57,301 bases of DNA, taken from positions 1-57,301 of the forward strand of contig JARYLT010000008.1 of assembly GCA_029907515.1 (NCBI GenBank). Direction: 5' to 3'. The stretch comes from Spirochaetota bacterium. Lineage in GTDB: Bacteria > Spirochaetota > UBA4802 > UB4802. The translations under genes and the position numbers were made by a program. Shown here in pieces: positions 1 through 9,243 of this stretch (positions are counted from its first letter, which is position 1; every line of letters starts with the position of its first letter). The notes beneath the pieces were generated by a model. That model worked only from the letters and a program-made list of their open reading frames with translations. It was not told where the DNA came from and did not search any database.

Positions 1-681
1 ATTACCACTTGAGCGAATAATCTTTATGACTCGATCAATTTCCTTTTGCGGAGCAGATGGCATTGCCACAATGCACTCTTTAACACCATACTGTTCTACC
101 AGGGAAGGTATATCATCAGTGGTCCCCAGCACAGGCTTCCCACACAACAATGTACCAACCTTGCGCGTATCATCATCAACAAATCCTATGATACTATCAG
201 CTCTGCCATCACGTTTAAATTCAGCAAGCAAGGTTCTTCCTGCTTCACCTGCACCAGCTATTAAAATAATTTTTGATTTCTTTTTTGGCAATGCGATCTT
301 CTGAGGCTTTGTTTCCCGTATAATGACACGATACACTATGAGTAATGCAAGGCCACCTGCACTGGCAAGAAAAAGAACTCTATTACTGGCAAGATTCACA
401 ACACCGCTATATATCAACAATAGCACTGTAGCGCCTGTAAACCCTTCAATGATACGATAATAATCCTGCATCGTGGCATACCGCCATAGTATGCGATAGC
501 TCTGTGTAATATACAATCCTGCTATAGTAAGAAATGCGTGCAATACGGCAGGTGTAATGAAAGCATCCAATGAATATGAAAACAATAGCGATGCAATACC
601 ATATCCAGCAATGATACACAGCATATCAGCCACAAAAAAGACAACTGCCAATGGTTTTATAGTATACAGTACCTTCTTCAT
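1..681 (-). CDS. PglF/WbpM/CapD-type polysaccharide biosynthesis protein (C-terminal part beyond window)
   Basis: The frame opens at the ATG at 681 and stays open for 227 codons to the window edge, so only the N-terminal part is seen. The first ~130 residues are hydrophobic with about four membrane segments. A Rossmann-like stretch follows with the glycine-rich motif AGAGEAGR near residues 140-147 and a GFVDDD strand end. This is the N-terminal layout of the membrane-bound nucleotide-sugar 4,6-dehydratases (PglF, WbpM, FlaA1-like; CoA_binding_3 then the catalytic SDR domain). The catalytic half is not visible, so an initiating sugar transferase with the same membrane plus CoA_binding_3 front end is possible. 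It starts 2 bp after the stop of the DegT aminotransferase, consistent with a sugar-nucleotide operon. Confidence 0.75.
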   Translation of the reverse strand, partial: MKKVLYTIKPLAVVFFVADMLCIIAGYGIASLLFSYSLDAFITPAVLHAFLTIAGLYITQSYRILWRYATMQDYYRIIEGFTGATVLLLIYSGVVNLASNRVLFLASAGGLALLIVYRVIIRETKPQKIALPKKKSKIILIAGAGEAGRTLLAEFKRDGRADSIIGFVDDDTRKVGTLLCGKPVLGTTDDIPSLVEQYGVKECIVAMPSAPQKEIDRVIKIIRSSGN

Positions 682-683
682 AA

Positions 684-1832
684 TTACCTTTTGAATTGTT
701 TTGCAATTGACAGCACGCATTCAATCACATAATCAATTTGTTCATCTGTCATTGAAGGAAAGATTGGCAGACTAATCTCCCGTGTAAACACCCACTCGCT
801 ATCTGTAAACATCGCTTCCTGATTGCCATATCGTTTCACAAAATAAGAAAATCGGTAGAGCGGAATAAAATGCACACTTGTTTTTATGCCGCATTCTTCC
901 AATTTCACAATAAATTCATCGCGCGAAATAGTAAGCGCCTCAAGATTTATCTTGAGTGGATACAGATGCCATGAAGAATCTCCTTTGTTCACAACATACG
1001 GAATTAATGCATCATTTTCAGAAAACGCATCATTATATCTTTGAGCTATCGCTTCCCGTTTTTTTTGCAACATTTCCACTTTTTTAAGCTGACTAAGACC
1101 CATTGCCGCAGCAATATCGGTCATGTTATATTTATAGCCCATCTCTTCAATGTCATACTGCCAGCTTCCACCCCTGTCGTAGCGCCTCCATGCGTCACGG
1201 TTCATGCCGTGCAGTCGCAATCTCCCAGCTCGTCTGGCCCACTCCTCATTGCGCGTTACCAGCATCCCGCCTTCACCCGTTGCAAGGGTCTTGGTTGCAT
1301 AAAAGCTGTAACAGCCAACATGCCCAATTGTACCAGCAAGTCTATTTTTGTACCAGGATGGTAATGCATGCGCCGCATCCTCAATGACATACAGGTTGTG
1401 CTGACGAGCAATATCATCTATTGCATCCATTTCGCAGGGAGTTCCTGCAAAATGTACCGGGATAATGGCTCTGGTTTTGGGCGATAGTAACCGGTACAGT
1501 GAATCAACACTGATGCAATGGGAGTCCCTGTCAATATCAGCAAACACCGGAGTAGCCCCACAGTAACAAACAACCTCTGCTGTGGCAACAAAGGTATTAA
1601 CAGGAACTATGACCTCATCACCCGGGCCAATGTTGCATACTTTTAGCGCCAAATGCAGCGCAGCCGTACACGAACTTACTGCAACAGAAAATGGCATTCC
1701 TGTATACTGGGCAAATCTTTCCTCAAACTCAATTGTTTTTGGACCCATTGTTGTCCAGCCACTTTTAATGGCGCTGACTGCAGCCTCAAGGTCGCTGTCA
1801 TCGATGTAGGGAACATGAAACGGGATATTCAT
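684..1832 (-). CDS. DegT/DnrJ/EryC1/StrS family sugar aminotransferase
   Basis: PLP-dependent aminotransferase of the family that aminates keto-sugar nucleotides for O-antigen, capsule or glycan synthesis. The PLP lysine lies in SFYATKTLATGEGG, and the cofactor-binding Asp in the IEDAAHAL motif about 30 residues before it; the N-terminal SSCTAALHLAL phosphate loop is intact. Length (~382 residues) is normal. The longest frame begins at a TTG at 1841, but the ATG at 1832 has AAGGA about 9 nt upstream and is preferred. With the PglF/WbpM-like gene just downstream it would make an amino-deoxy sugar nucleotide: dehydratase gives the 4-keto sugar, this enzyme aminates it. The exact sugar cannot be told from sequence. 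Confidence 0.9.
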   Translation of the reverse strand: MNIPFHVPYIDDSDLEAAVSAIKSGWTTMGPKTIEFEERFAQYTGMPFSVAVSSCTAALHLALKVCNIGPGDEVIVPVNTFVATAEVVCYCGATPVFADIDRDSHCISVDSLYRLLSPKTRAIIPVHFAGTPCEMDAIDDIARQHNLYVIEDAAHALPSWYKNRLAGTIGHVGCYSFYATKTLATGEGGMLVTRNEEWARRAGRLRLHGMNRDAWRRYDRGGSWQYDIEEMGYKYNMTDIAAAMGLSQLKKVEMLQKKREAIAQRYNDAFSENDALIPYVVNKGDSSWHLYPLKINLEALTISRDEFIVKLEECGIKTSVHFIPLYRFSYFVKRYGNQEAMFTDSEWVFTREISLPIFPSMTDEQIDYVIECVLSIAKQFKR

Positions 1833-2078
1833 TGCATACAATCCTTGTATAACAGACTATGTATATTTTCGGAAGAAAATAGAATGTTAAATATGAAAAA
1901 AGAATTGAAAAATTTTATCACATATTCATAAACTTAACTTCTTTAAAAGAATATCAAATTATATATACTTTCACCGTTATAGAGGTGAGATGGTTTATCA
2001 GTTCATCATGAAATTATTTTAAAACGTACAATACTTATGGTTCCTGACAATTCATTACACAGAATAATGAGGATGGTT

Positions 2079-2648
2079 ATGAAAAAAAACATTTTTGCAC
2101 TCTTTTTCACATTATGCATTACCGCTATTCCTTCACTGACCTTTGCAATAGCAGATATTGCAGTTATTGGAGGATATACTCCCTACGGAAATATAGAGTT
2201 CTATGAAGAGCGGTATGATTCGCTCAAAGGGTATAATTACGGAGTGATGGGGCATCTCAATGTTGATACAGAAGTCATCATGTTTGGATTTGGATTTTAT
2301 TTCCATGGTGAACAGTTGCATTATACATTCAACGGGGATACAAGGAATTTTACTGTTAAACAGTCATGGGGGCCTGATATTATTATCATGATAACAGCAA
2401 GTGAGATTATTGCCCCTTATGTAAGAGCTGGCATTGCACTTTTGAGTGAATTAAAATACGATTATGGATACGATAAAAAAGAAAAACTCAGATTTTTAAA
2501 TAGTGGCTGGTGGGCCATAGGCTCAGGTATTCACATAACAGAACAGGTTCTCGTTTTTGGCGAATTACAACGACTGTCCATGTCGCATGACAATGAACAT
2601 TCATCTAAACGTTATACAGTAAATGCTGGAGCAATGTTTAATTTTTAA
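2079..2648 (+). CDS. secreted small beta-barrel-like outer-membrane protein
   Basis: A 189-residue protein with a clear signal peptide (MKKNIFALFFTLCITAIPSL, cleavage probably after TFA). The rest alternates hydrophobic and polar residues with many Tyr/Gly/Phe and ends in AGAMFNF, a C-terminal aromatic typical of outer-membrane barrels. The start at 2079 is chosen over upstream in-frame ATGs at 2037, 2067 and 2073 because GAGG lies 6 nt before it and the signal peptide starts there. It is transcribed away from the sugar genes. No specific family recognised; an opacity/OmpW-like porin-type barrel is the best structural guess. Confidence 0.6.
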   Translation: MKKNIFALFFTLCITAIPSLTFAIADIAVIGGYTPYGNIEFYEERYDSLKGYNYGVMGHLNVDTEVIMFGFGFYFHGEQLHYTFNGDTRNFTVKQSWGPDIIIMITASEIIAPYVRAGIALLSELKYDYGYDKKEKLRFLNSGWWAIGSGIHITEQVLVFGELQRLSMSHDNEHSSKRYTVNAGAMFNF

Positions 2649-2693
2649 CATTCGTTAAAAAAACCAGAAAAACGTGTGTTTTGTTTCAACGTT

Positions 2694-3095
2694 TTAGTGC
2701 CACTTCAAAAGTAATGCAATTTTTGCTGTAAGTGCACTGACAGTGGCTCCTATAAACGCACCCCACAACAAATCAATACATGTAATGAGCACTGGCCATC
2801 CTTTAATGGTTGCCTGGTTTGTCAGGTCATACGTTGCATAGCTTACAAGCCCAAATAATGCTCCTGCATAAAAGGCATGCAGTGCTGATTGTGCGTTAAT
2901 TGCAGGTATAATACAAAAATAGTGTAATCCAATAATAAATAGAACATAAAATGTAATAACAGCCCACCACACCACATCACCCATGAGATAGCCTAAATAT
3001 TGTTTGTACATATTTTTTGCTATAACAGTTAACCATAGTGCATCGATGAGCAAAAAAAGAATTAATGCAGTGATATACATTTTTACGTAATTCAT
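2694..3095 (-). CDS. DUF2177 family integral membrane protein
   Basis: About 133 residues with four hydrophobic segments. The pattern LIDALWLTVIAKNMY near the N terminus, then GALFGLVSYATYDLTNQATIKGWP and the last helix LLWGAFIGATVSALTA, matches the DUF2177 family of small four-helix membrane proteins, whose function is unknown. The frame extends up to 3188, but the ATG at 3095 has GGAGG 7 nt upstream and begins at the first membrane helix, so it is used here. Converges with the barrel gene at 2079-2648. Confidence 0.75.
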   Translation of the reverse strand: MNYVKMYITALILFLLIDALWLTVIAKNMYKQYLGYLMGDVVWWAVITFYVLFIIGLHYFCIIPAINAQSALHAFYAGALFGLVSYATYDLTNQATIKGWPVLITCIDLLWGAFIGATVSALTAKIALLLKWH

Positions 3096-3171
3096 GATAG
3101 AACCTCCATTTAAAATAAAATTTTTATACTTCAATTGTAGAAATAAAACAATCATTTTTTCATGAAAAAAG

Positions 3172-3672
3172 TCATATAACAGGCTCAATGTCGTGTATAT
3201 TCACTTTTACTGCTACTCCTTTCTGTAAAATGTCAATTGACACAACAACATATTGTTCTGCTCCCTTTCCTTGCAGAATCCCCTGTACACCTGACAGAGG
3301 ACCAGTGACTATTTTTACCTTTTGTCCTTCTTTTAAATATGGATGCTCATCTATGGCAAGCTTGCTATTAACCATTTTATATATACTCACTATCTGATCT
3401 TCAGGAACAGGCTGATATCCGGAACTATCGCCCAATATTTTTAGCACACCATTAATTTTTAAAACGTGCAAAAAATAAACTTTATCATCCGGGAGCTTAA
3501 CAAATAAATACCCCGGAAACAGAGGAAAAGGAATGAGCTTTTTTCTATCTTTCCATTGACGTAATCTTTCAACAACCGGCAAAAACGACTCAATGCCTTT
3601 TGCTAACAGTGCATTGTGCACTTTAAACTCATGGCGAGAGCGAACATACACCGCATACCAGTTACTTTCCAT
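3172..3672 (-). CDS. specialised NusG (RfaH/UpxY/LoaP-like) transcription antiterminator
   Basis: 166 residues with an NGN domain (WYAVYVRSRHEFKV at the N terminus, then FPLFPGYLFVKL) and a C-terminal KOW domain (EGQKVKIVTGPLSGVQGIL). NusG binds RNA polymerase and promotes processive elongation; specialised paralogues of this size are dedicated to long polysaccharide operons. The neighbouring sugar genes and the lack of secE/ribosomal neighbours argue for a specialised paralogue over housekeeping nusG. Its start overlaps the end of the winged-helix gene at 3662-4204 by 11 bp, so the two are translated together. Two separate GCGATAGT octamers lie nearby (3424, in this gene; 3736, in the next). 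Confidence 0.85.
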   Translation of the reverse strand: MESNWYAVYVRSRHEFKVHNALLAKGIESFLPVVERLRQWKDRKKLIPFPLFPGYLFVKLPDDKVYFLHVLKINGVLKILGDSSGYQPVPEDQIVSIYKMVNSKLAIDEHPYLKEGQKVKIVTGPLSGVQGILQGKGAEQYVVVSIDILQKGVAVKVNIHDIEPVI

Positions 3673-4204
3673 TGTGCCATACCAGTAGCGCTTTGTCTAA
3701 ATTGAGTTTTTCTTTATATTTTGTTTTTTCCTTTGGCGATAGTACCAGCGGCCGTATCTTTCGCTTTATAATACCTTCAGCTTTTTCAATGAGTTGTGCC
3801 AGGTAAGAATAATCAACAGTGCCAACAATGACAACGTCAATAATACCACTATCAACACCTTTGGCATAATCACCTACTATATATGCTTCATGAATTTTCC
3901 CTAACTTGGCAAGCACACTGTCAATCAACACATCAATACCTAAATATTTTTTTACCACATTATGAATATCTTTAAAGAGTGGATGGCCAGTATTTGCATT
4001 ATAGTACACCTTATTACCATTGGCGTTGCGTTCTAAATAGCCCGCCTCAACAAGACGGTCAAGCTCCACACGGACCGCATTGGTGGATTCATTCATCTGA
4101 GCGGCTAATTCACGCAGATACCCTTTAGTGGAAGGATTAATAAAAAATTTGAGTAAAATCTTTAGCCGCGTTTTTGATGTTATCAGTGCATCTAACATAT
4201 TCAA
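3662..4204 (-). CDS. winged-helix DNA-binding protein with nucleotidyltransferase-like C-terminal domain
   Basis: 180 residues. Residues ~10-70 form an ArsR/MarR-like winged helix (LRELAAQMNESTNAVRVELD is the recognition helix region; YLERNANGNKVYYNAN the wing). The C-terminal half contains IVGDYAKGVDSGIIDVVIVG, which resembles the GS-x10-DxD core of minimal nucleotidyltransferases, but Gly-Ser has become Gly-Asp and DxD reads IIDVVIV with only one Asp, so catalysis is doubtful. Overlap with the antiterminator gene suggests a two-gene regulatory unit for the polysaccharide locus. That role is inference from context. Confidence 0.6.
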   Translation of the reverse strand: MNMLDALITSKTRLKILLKFFINPSTKGYLRELAAQMNESTNAVRVELDRLVEAGYLERNANGNKVYYNANTGHPLFKDIHNVVKKYLGIDVLIDSVLAKLGKIHEAYIVGDYAKGVDSGIIDVVIVGTVDYSYLAQLIEKAEGIIKRKIRPLVLSPKEKTKYKEKLNLDKALLVWHNGK

Positions 4205-4510
4205 AACGAGTAATAATTTTGTTCATTTATGTCAAGTTATTAATGGCGGTCTGGATGTAAAAATCTTTCAATAACCCATATCGCTTTCTTCTTTTTTATT
4301 TCTTCAATTTTACTATAAAAGTTATCTATTAAATGTAGCTGTACAATATATATGACATAAGCCAGATATGCAGATTTAATACATGCATACCTTTTTTTAA
4401 AATTAAAGTCATACATATTAAAGCTATTACAGATGATATGGTTGCTATTACGTATGGAAATGCTTTTGATTGCATCAATGACATAAAAACGTGAGAAAAT
4501 AGTAGATATC
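4205..4510. other. 306-bp AT-rich intergenic region
   Basis: Lies upstream of the winged-helix gene and downstream of the M16 peptidase stop, both on the minus strand. It should contain the promoter of the regulator/antiterminator pair and the terminator of the rimP-to-M16 operon. I see a TTGACA (minus strand, 4230-4235) but no convincing -10, and no GC-rich hairpin with a T-run. No open frame with coding character. Confidence 0.4.
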
Positions 4511-5773
4511 TTAGATATTCAGATGAAACTCATTGATGGGATTTTGAGGTAATTTTCCTATTGTCACCAGGGAAAACTGTGCATTATCTAAAATTCTGTG
4601 GGCAACGCGCATAAAATCTTCCATTGTTACTGCCTGTATATTTCTTACTATTTCTTTGAAGGTAAATTGCTGGCCAAAAACAATCTCATTTTTAGCAATA
4701 TGACTCATGCGAACCTCAGTACTCTCAAGACTTAATGCCATATTCCCAATAAGGTAGCTTTTTGCATCAGCCAACTCCTCTTCGGAAATTCCCTGAGACG
4801 TAATTAACCGGCACTCATTTGCAATTAATTGTAATAGTTTGTTATACTGTGAAGGGGCTGTACCGCAATAAATGCCAAATACACCCGTATCCATGAACGA
4901 TGAATGAAAACAATAAATACTGTAACACAATCCTTCTTTTTCACGTATATTCTGAAAAAGACGCGATGACATACTCCCACCTAAAATAGTATTAAATAAA
5001 TAATATGCCCACCTGTCTTCATCAACTTTACTCAAGCCATCAGTACCAATACACAGGTGTACCTGCTCCAAGTCTTTATCCAGGTGTACTCGTAACTTGC
5101 GTTCATACTGTGGTAGTGAATGAATGCTTATATTTTTTGTTGCGGTACAATCCTTATAGAAATACTTTTCAATAATTTGACGTGCTTCTTCTATATTAAA
5201 GTTACCTGAAATAACAAAAAGGCTTTCGTTATCAGTATAATGATGTTTATAAAAAGAAACAATGCTTTCTCGATTAATGGAACTAATTGTATTAAAGCTG
5301 CCCAGTATTGAATGCCCCAATGGGCTGTTATAAAACATGGTATCCATAAAAAGATCATGGATGTGTTCATCCGGTGTATCTTCATACATCCGGATTTCTT
5401 CAATTACCACATTTTTTTCTTTCTCTATCTCCTCTTCATCAAATGTGGAATGAAGATAGGTATCTGACAGTATTTCAACAGCTAATTCTAAATAATCCGA
5501 TACCACATTAATATAATAACAGGTATACTCCCTGTTGGTAGCTGCATTGTGCTGCCCGCCAACCCTGTCTACCAGACGTGCAATATCCTTTGCACTGTAT
5601 TTATCTGTACCCTTGAAAAGCATATGCTCAATGAAATGGGCATACCCCATTTCATTGGCTTTTTCGTGCCGCGAGCCCACCTTAATCCACAGGCCACACG
5701 ACACCGATACAACATTATCAATTGGCTCAAGCAAAACTGTAAGCCCATTAGGAAGTGTAAATTTATGTACCAT
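4511..5773 (-). CDS. M16 family zinc metallopeptidase (processing peptidase-like)
   Basis: 420 residues, the size of single-unit M16 peptidases such as YmxG/PqqL-type and mitochondrial processing peptidase beta. The inverted zinc motif HxxEH is present as HFIEH at residues 46-50, and the distal glutamate region EEIRMYEDTPDEHIHD follows about 75 residues later, so the enzyme should be active. The C-terminal half carries the usual LGGSMSSRLFQNIREKEGLCYSI motif of the inactive partner fold. No signal peptide is seen, so it is probably cytoplasmic. It follows pnp by 8 bp; the order rpsO-pnp-M16 is widely conserved in bacteria. Confidence 0.9.
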   Translation of the reverse strand: MVHKFTLPNGLTVLLEPIDNVVSVSCGLWIKVGSRHEKANEMGYAHFIEHMLFKGTDKYSAKDIARLVDRVGGQHNAATNREYTCYYINVVSDYLELAVEILSDTYLHSTFDEEEIEKEKNVVIEEIRMYEDTPDEHIHDLFMDTMFYNSPLGHSILGSFNTISSINRESIVSFYKHHYTDNESLFVISGNFNIEEARQIIEKYFYKDCTATKNISIHSLPQYERKLRVHLDKDLEQVHLCIGTDGLSKVDEDRWAYYLFNTILGGSMSSRLFQNIREKEGLCYSIYCFHSSFMDTGVFGIYCGTAPSQYNKLLQLIANECRLITSQGISEEELADAKSYLIGNMALSLESTEVRMSHIAKNEIVFGQQFTFKEIVRNIQAVTMEDFMRVAHRILDNAQFSLVTIGKLPQNPINEFHLNI

Positions 5774-5781
5774 TTTTCGGA

Positions 5782-7869
5782 CTAATGCTTCTTCATAGCG
5801 TCTTTGCGGCTCAAGTTGATGCGCCCCTGCTCATCAATTCCAATAACCTTGACCAGCACCTCATCACCTTCGCTCAAAATATCCTTCACCTTTTCAACCC
5901 GCGAGTGATCAAGCTTTGAAATATGTACCAGCCCCTGTTTGCCAGGCAAAATTTCTACAAACGCTCCAAAATCAGTAATTCGCTTTACAATACCTTTGTA
6001 GATAGCACCAACTTCCACCTCTTCAACCAATCCTTTAATAGAAAGCTGTGCCTTGTCAATTGCATCCTGTTCACTGGCAGAAATGAATATGGTACCATCA
6101 GGCTCAATATTGATATCGGCACCTGATTCTTCAATGATCTTCTTGATGACTCTGCCGCCGGGCCCAATCACCTCGCCAATCTTTTCAATTTCGATCTTCA
6201 TAACGGCAATTTTTGGTGCATGAGGCGATAGTTCCTTTGCAGGTTCTGATATGACTTCATTCATCTTTTCCAGTATATAGAGCCTGCCTTCTTTTGCCTG
6301 CTCCAATGCTTTGCGCATTATCTCTGTGGTAATACCCTCAATCTTTATGTCCATCTGAAATGCAGTAATACCGGTTGCAGTACCAGCAACTTTAAAATCC
6401 ATATCGCCCAGATGGTCTTCAATACCCTGGATATCACTTAAAATGGCATAGCGGTCGCCCTCCAGTACCAGACCCATTGCAATACCGGCAACCGGAGCTT
6501 TCATGGGCACACCAGCGTTGAACAATGCCAGCGAACCTGAACACACAGTGGCCATTGATGAAGAACCATTAGATTCAAGTATTTCTGAAACAACACGGAT
6601 GGTATAGGGAAATACACCTTCATCAGGAATAGCATATTCCAGTGCTCGTTCAGCCAGCATACCATGGCCAATCTCACGACGACCCACACCGCCAACCCTT
6701 CCAACTTCGCCAACACTGAAAGGAGGGAAGTAGTAGTGAAGCATAAACCGCTTATATGATTCCTCAATTAAATCAATACTATCAATACGCTGAGAATCAG
6801 CAACTGTTCCCAGGGTTACTATCCCCAAACTCTGTGTCTGTCCACGAGTAAACAGTGCCGAACCATGTGCGCGTGGCAAAATGCCAATCATGATATCAAT
6901 TGGTCTAATGTCTTTGAGTCCCCTGCCATCTGCGCGCTTGCCTTCATTTAAAATACGCGAGCGCACCACTTCGGCATCCAAGTTGTCTACAATTTCAGAG
7001 ACCAGCTTAATGGTATCAGGGAATTGTTCCTGCAACTGACTGGTTATTGTTGTAATCAGTGCGTCTTTTGCCTGCTCGCGTGCCTTCTTTTCATGAACAT
7101 CTTTTAACTGTTCTATGTTAGCAAAAAATCGCTCTCGTATAACTTTCTCAAGTTCCTTATCGCTTAATTTTGGTTCATAGGACATCAGTGGCTTGCCACA
7201 GGCTTCTTTTAATGCTTCCTGTACTTCACACAGTTTTATGATATTGGCATGGGCAAATTCAACAGCTTCTATCATTTCATCTTCAGTTAAATTCTTTGCC
7301 TGACCTTCGATCATGGTCACAGCTTTTTTTGTTCCGGCCACAACAAGATCAATATCACTGTGTTCCATTTCCTGAAAATATGGATTTATCTTCCACTGCC
7401 CATTAATTCGGCCAACCCTCACAGCCCCAACAGGCCCCTTAAAAGGTATACCTGATATAATGAGTGCTGCTGATGCTGCATTTATTGCCATCACATCCGG
7501 CTGATGCTCTCTGTCAGCAGAAAGCACATAAATAATAACCTGCACCTCATTGACAAAATCATCCGGGAATAAAGGCCGTATGGGCCTATCAGCCAGTCTG
7601 CTGGTTAAAATTTCTTTGTCACTGGGTCTTCCTTCACGTTTAATAAACCCACCGGGTATCTTGCCCGCTGAGTAATGTTTTTCCCGATAATCGACCGTCA
7701 ACGGGAAAAAATCCTGTCCTTCCACAACCTTCTTTGACGCAACAGCCGAAGCAAATACTATCGTTTCACCACACGAAACCGCCACGGCACCATCTGCCTG
7801 CTTTGCAAGTATTCCGGTATTAAACAGGATTACATCATCTCCAATATGTGCTACAAATTCCTTATTCAT
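5782..7869 (-). CDS. pnp: polyribonucleotide nucleotidyltransferase (PNPase)
   Basis: 695 residues, the usual length. Phosphorolytic 3'-5' exoribonuclease of mRNA decay. Domains in order: first RNase PH domain (from VAVSCGETIVFASAV through the REGRPSDKEILTSRLADRPIRPLFP signature), helical linker, second catalytic RNase PH domain (GRGLKDIRPI, FTRGQTQSLG, and SDIQGIEDHLGDMDFKVAGT with the catalytic acidic residues), KH domain with GPGGRVIK and a C-terminal S1 domain (GAIYKGIVKRITDFGAFVEI). Downstream of rpsO as in most bacteria. One GCGATAGT octamer at 6225 encodes the LSP of KELSPH on the opposite strand. Confidence 0.98.
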   Translation of the reverse strand: MNKEFVAHIGDDVILFNTGILAKQADGAVAVSCGETIVFASAVASKKVVEGQDFFPLTVDYREKHYSAGKIPGGFIKREGRPSDKEILTSRLADRPIRPLFPDDFVNEVQVIIYVLSADREHQPDVMAINAASAALIISGIPFKGPVGAVRVGRINGQWKINPYFQEMEHSDIDLVVAGTKKAVTMIEGQAKNLTEDEMIEAVEFAHANIIKLCEVQEALKEACGKPLMSYEPKLSDKELEKVIRERFFANIEQLKDVHEKKAREQAKDALITTITSQLQEQFPDTIKLVSEIVDNLDAEVVRSRILNEGKRADGRGLKDIRPIDIMIGILPRAHGSALFTRGQTQSLGIVTLGTVADSQRIDSIDLIEESYKRFMLHYYFPPFSVGEVGRVGGVGRREIGHGMLAERALEYAIPDEGVFPYTIRVVSEILESNGSSSMATVCSGSLALFNAGVPMKAPVAGIAMGLVLEGDRYAILSDIQGIEDHLGDMDFKVAGTATGITAFQMDIKIEGITTEIMRKALEQAKEGRLYILEKMNEVISEPAKELSPHAPKIAVMKIEIEKIGEVIGPGGRVIKKIIEESGADINIEPDGTIFISASEQDAIDKAQLSIKGLVEEVEVGAIYKGIVKRITDFGAFVEILPGKQGLVHISKLDHSRVEKVKDILSEGDEVLVKVIGIDEQGRINLSRKDAMKKH

Positions 7870-7911
7870 TGTATAATCCTTAACTACTTATTTTAAAATC
7901 TTTTGTACCCT

Positions 7912-8169
7912 TTACCTTCGTATGCCAAGTGATTTAATCAGTTCTCTGTACTTTGTTAAATCCTTCTTCTTAAGATAATCAAGAAGTCGTCTGCGTTTGC
8001 CTACAAGCTTCAGCAATCCACGTCGTGAGTGATGGTCTTTAACATGTACTTTGAAATGTTCGGTCAGATGGTTAATCCTCTCAGTTAAAAGGGCAATTTG
8101 AACCTCTGCTGATCCGGTATCCTTGTCATGCAACTGGTATTTGTTGATAATCTCGCTTTTTTCTGCCAT
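7912..8169 (-). CDS. rpsO: 30S ribosomal protein S15
   Basis: 85 residues, close to the family's 88-89. The core [20 protein letters not shown] and [20 protein letters not shown] is diagnostic for S15, the central-domain 16S rRNA binder. An AAGGAGG lies about 13 nt upstream of the ATG, a wide spacing that may reflect folding of the leader. In other bacteria S15 represses its own mRNA through a leader structure; an inverted repeat (8219-8224 with 8239-8244) lies in the leader here. Confidence 0.97.
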   Translation of the reverse strand: MAEKSEIINKYQLHDKDTGSAEVQIALLTERINHLTEHFKVHVKDHHSRRGLLKLVGKRRRLLDYLKKKDLTKYRELIKSLGIRR

Positions 8170-8218
8170 ACGACTTTTTAGTCCTCCTTACAATCACTAT
8201 ATTCTAATTTATTATATT

Positions 8219-8244
8219 CACTGTAAGTCTTATAATTCACAGTG
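8219..8244 (-). promoter_or_regulatory. small inverted repeat in the rpsO leader
   Basis: CACTGT at 8219-8224 pairs with ACAGTG at 8239-8244 around a 14-nt loop, about 50 nt upstream of the rpsO start. S15 leaders are targets of autogenous control in several bacteria, with differing structures. This repeat could be part of such a structure, but a 6-bp stem alone is weak evidence. Confidence 0.25.
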
Positions 8245-8298
8245 CTATTTGCAGTCAAAATCAGTCAAGAAATAAATTATAAAAAGCAGGGGACACTT

Positions 8299-9240
8299 TT
8301 ATTTCATTGTATCAATTTTATCAAGCTCTTCAATAAAAACTTTTTTACACCTGTACCCTTTTTCATCTTTCACAGCCAGTGCCACCAACGCTTCAGTCTC
8401 CTCAGGCACCACCCTGAATACAGGCTCACCGGTAACATATGTAATATCATCATAGCCAAGTAGTTTGCCATGTTTAATCTTTATCAATGAATCTCGTTTT
8501 ACAGCTATGATACCAAAGTGACCAAGCGCTCTGAAAGGAGTAATAATTCCACGCATATCTTCACTATTTTTGTGCGATAGCTCAACGCATTGTTCCATTG
8601 TTATAGCATCCGTAACGTTGAAGTCCCCGATGGCAACCCTTCGCAACGCTATAACATGTGCCCCTGTGTGTAATCGCAAACCCAGATCTCGAGCCAGTGC
8701 TCTGATATAGGTACCCTTGCTACATGTAATGTCAAGTGTAAGCTGTGAACACGCTGTATCAAAATCTAGCACTGTAATTTTATGAATATGGACTGGTCTT
8801 GGAGCTATCGCTACCAATTCCCCTTTGCGCACCCTATCTGATGAACGCTTCCCGTTAATTTTAATGGCGGAATAATCAGGAGGAACCTGCATAATTTCCC
8901 CTGTAAAATAGGTTTGCAGGCATGATTGTATATCCTCAACTGTGCACTGAATATTGCTTTTAGAAATAACCTGACCCTCAATGTCATGTGTGTCAGTTGC
9001 CACGCCTAATTGCATGGTGGCAATATACCGCTTGTCCATACCCATAACAAAAGGCACCAGCCGTGTTGTCCATCCCAGGCATACAATTAAAAGACCTGAT
9101 GCAAATTTATCCAGCGTACCTGCATGTCCACACTTTTTCACTTTCAGTGTTTTTCTGATACGATGTATAATATCAAAAGAAGTATAGCCAGAAGGCTTGT
9201 CAATAAGCAACACACAATCCTTTATATGTGGAACACTCAT
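8299..9240 (-). CDS. truB: tRNA pseudouridine(55) synthase TruB
   Basis: 313 residues. Makes the universal pseudouridine 55 of the tRNA T-loop. The catalytic Asp is D44 in GHAGTLDKFASGLL; KPSGYTSFD at residues 15-23 and CSKGTYIRALARDLG in the middle are further family motifs. The C terminus has an extra PUA-like segment (LIKIKHGKLLGY onward). It sits 3 bp after rbfA, the usual infB-rbfA-truB order. Confidence 0.96.
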   Translation of the reverse strand: MSVPHIKDCVLLIDKPSGYTSFDIIHRIRKTLKVKKCGHAGTLDKFASGLLIVCLGWTTRLVPFVMGMDKRYIATMQLGVATDTHDIEGQVISKSNIQCTVEDIQSCLQTYFTGEIMQVPPDYSAIKINGKRSSDRVRKGELVAIAPRPVHIHKITVLDFDTACSQLTLDITCSKGTYIRALARDLGLRLHTGAHVIALRRVAIGDFNVTDAITMEQCVELSHKNSEDMRGIITPFRALGHFGIIAVKRDSLIKIKHGKLLGYDDITYVTGEPVFRVVPEETEALVALAVKDEKGYRCKKVFIEELDKIDTMK

Positions 9241-9243
9241 ATA

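Noticed and set aside
4230-4235. TTGACA on the minus strand as the promoter of the winged-helix gene
   Set aside because: The only -10 positions at normal spacing fall within ~10 bp of the start codon and do not resemble TATAAT, and the transcript would be leaderless.
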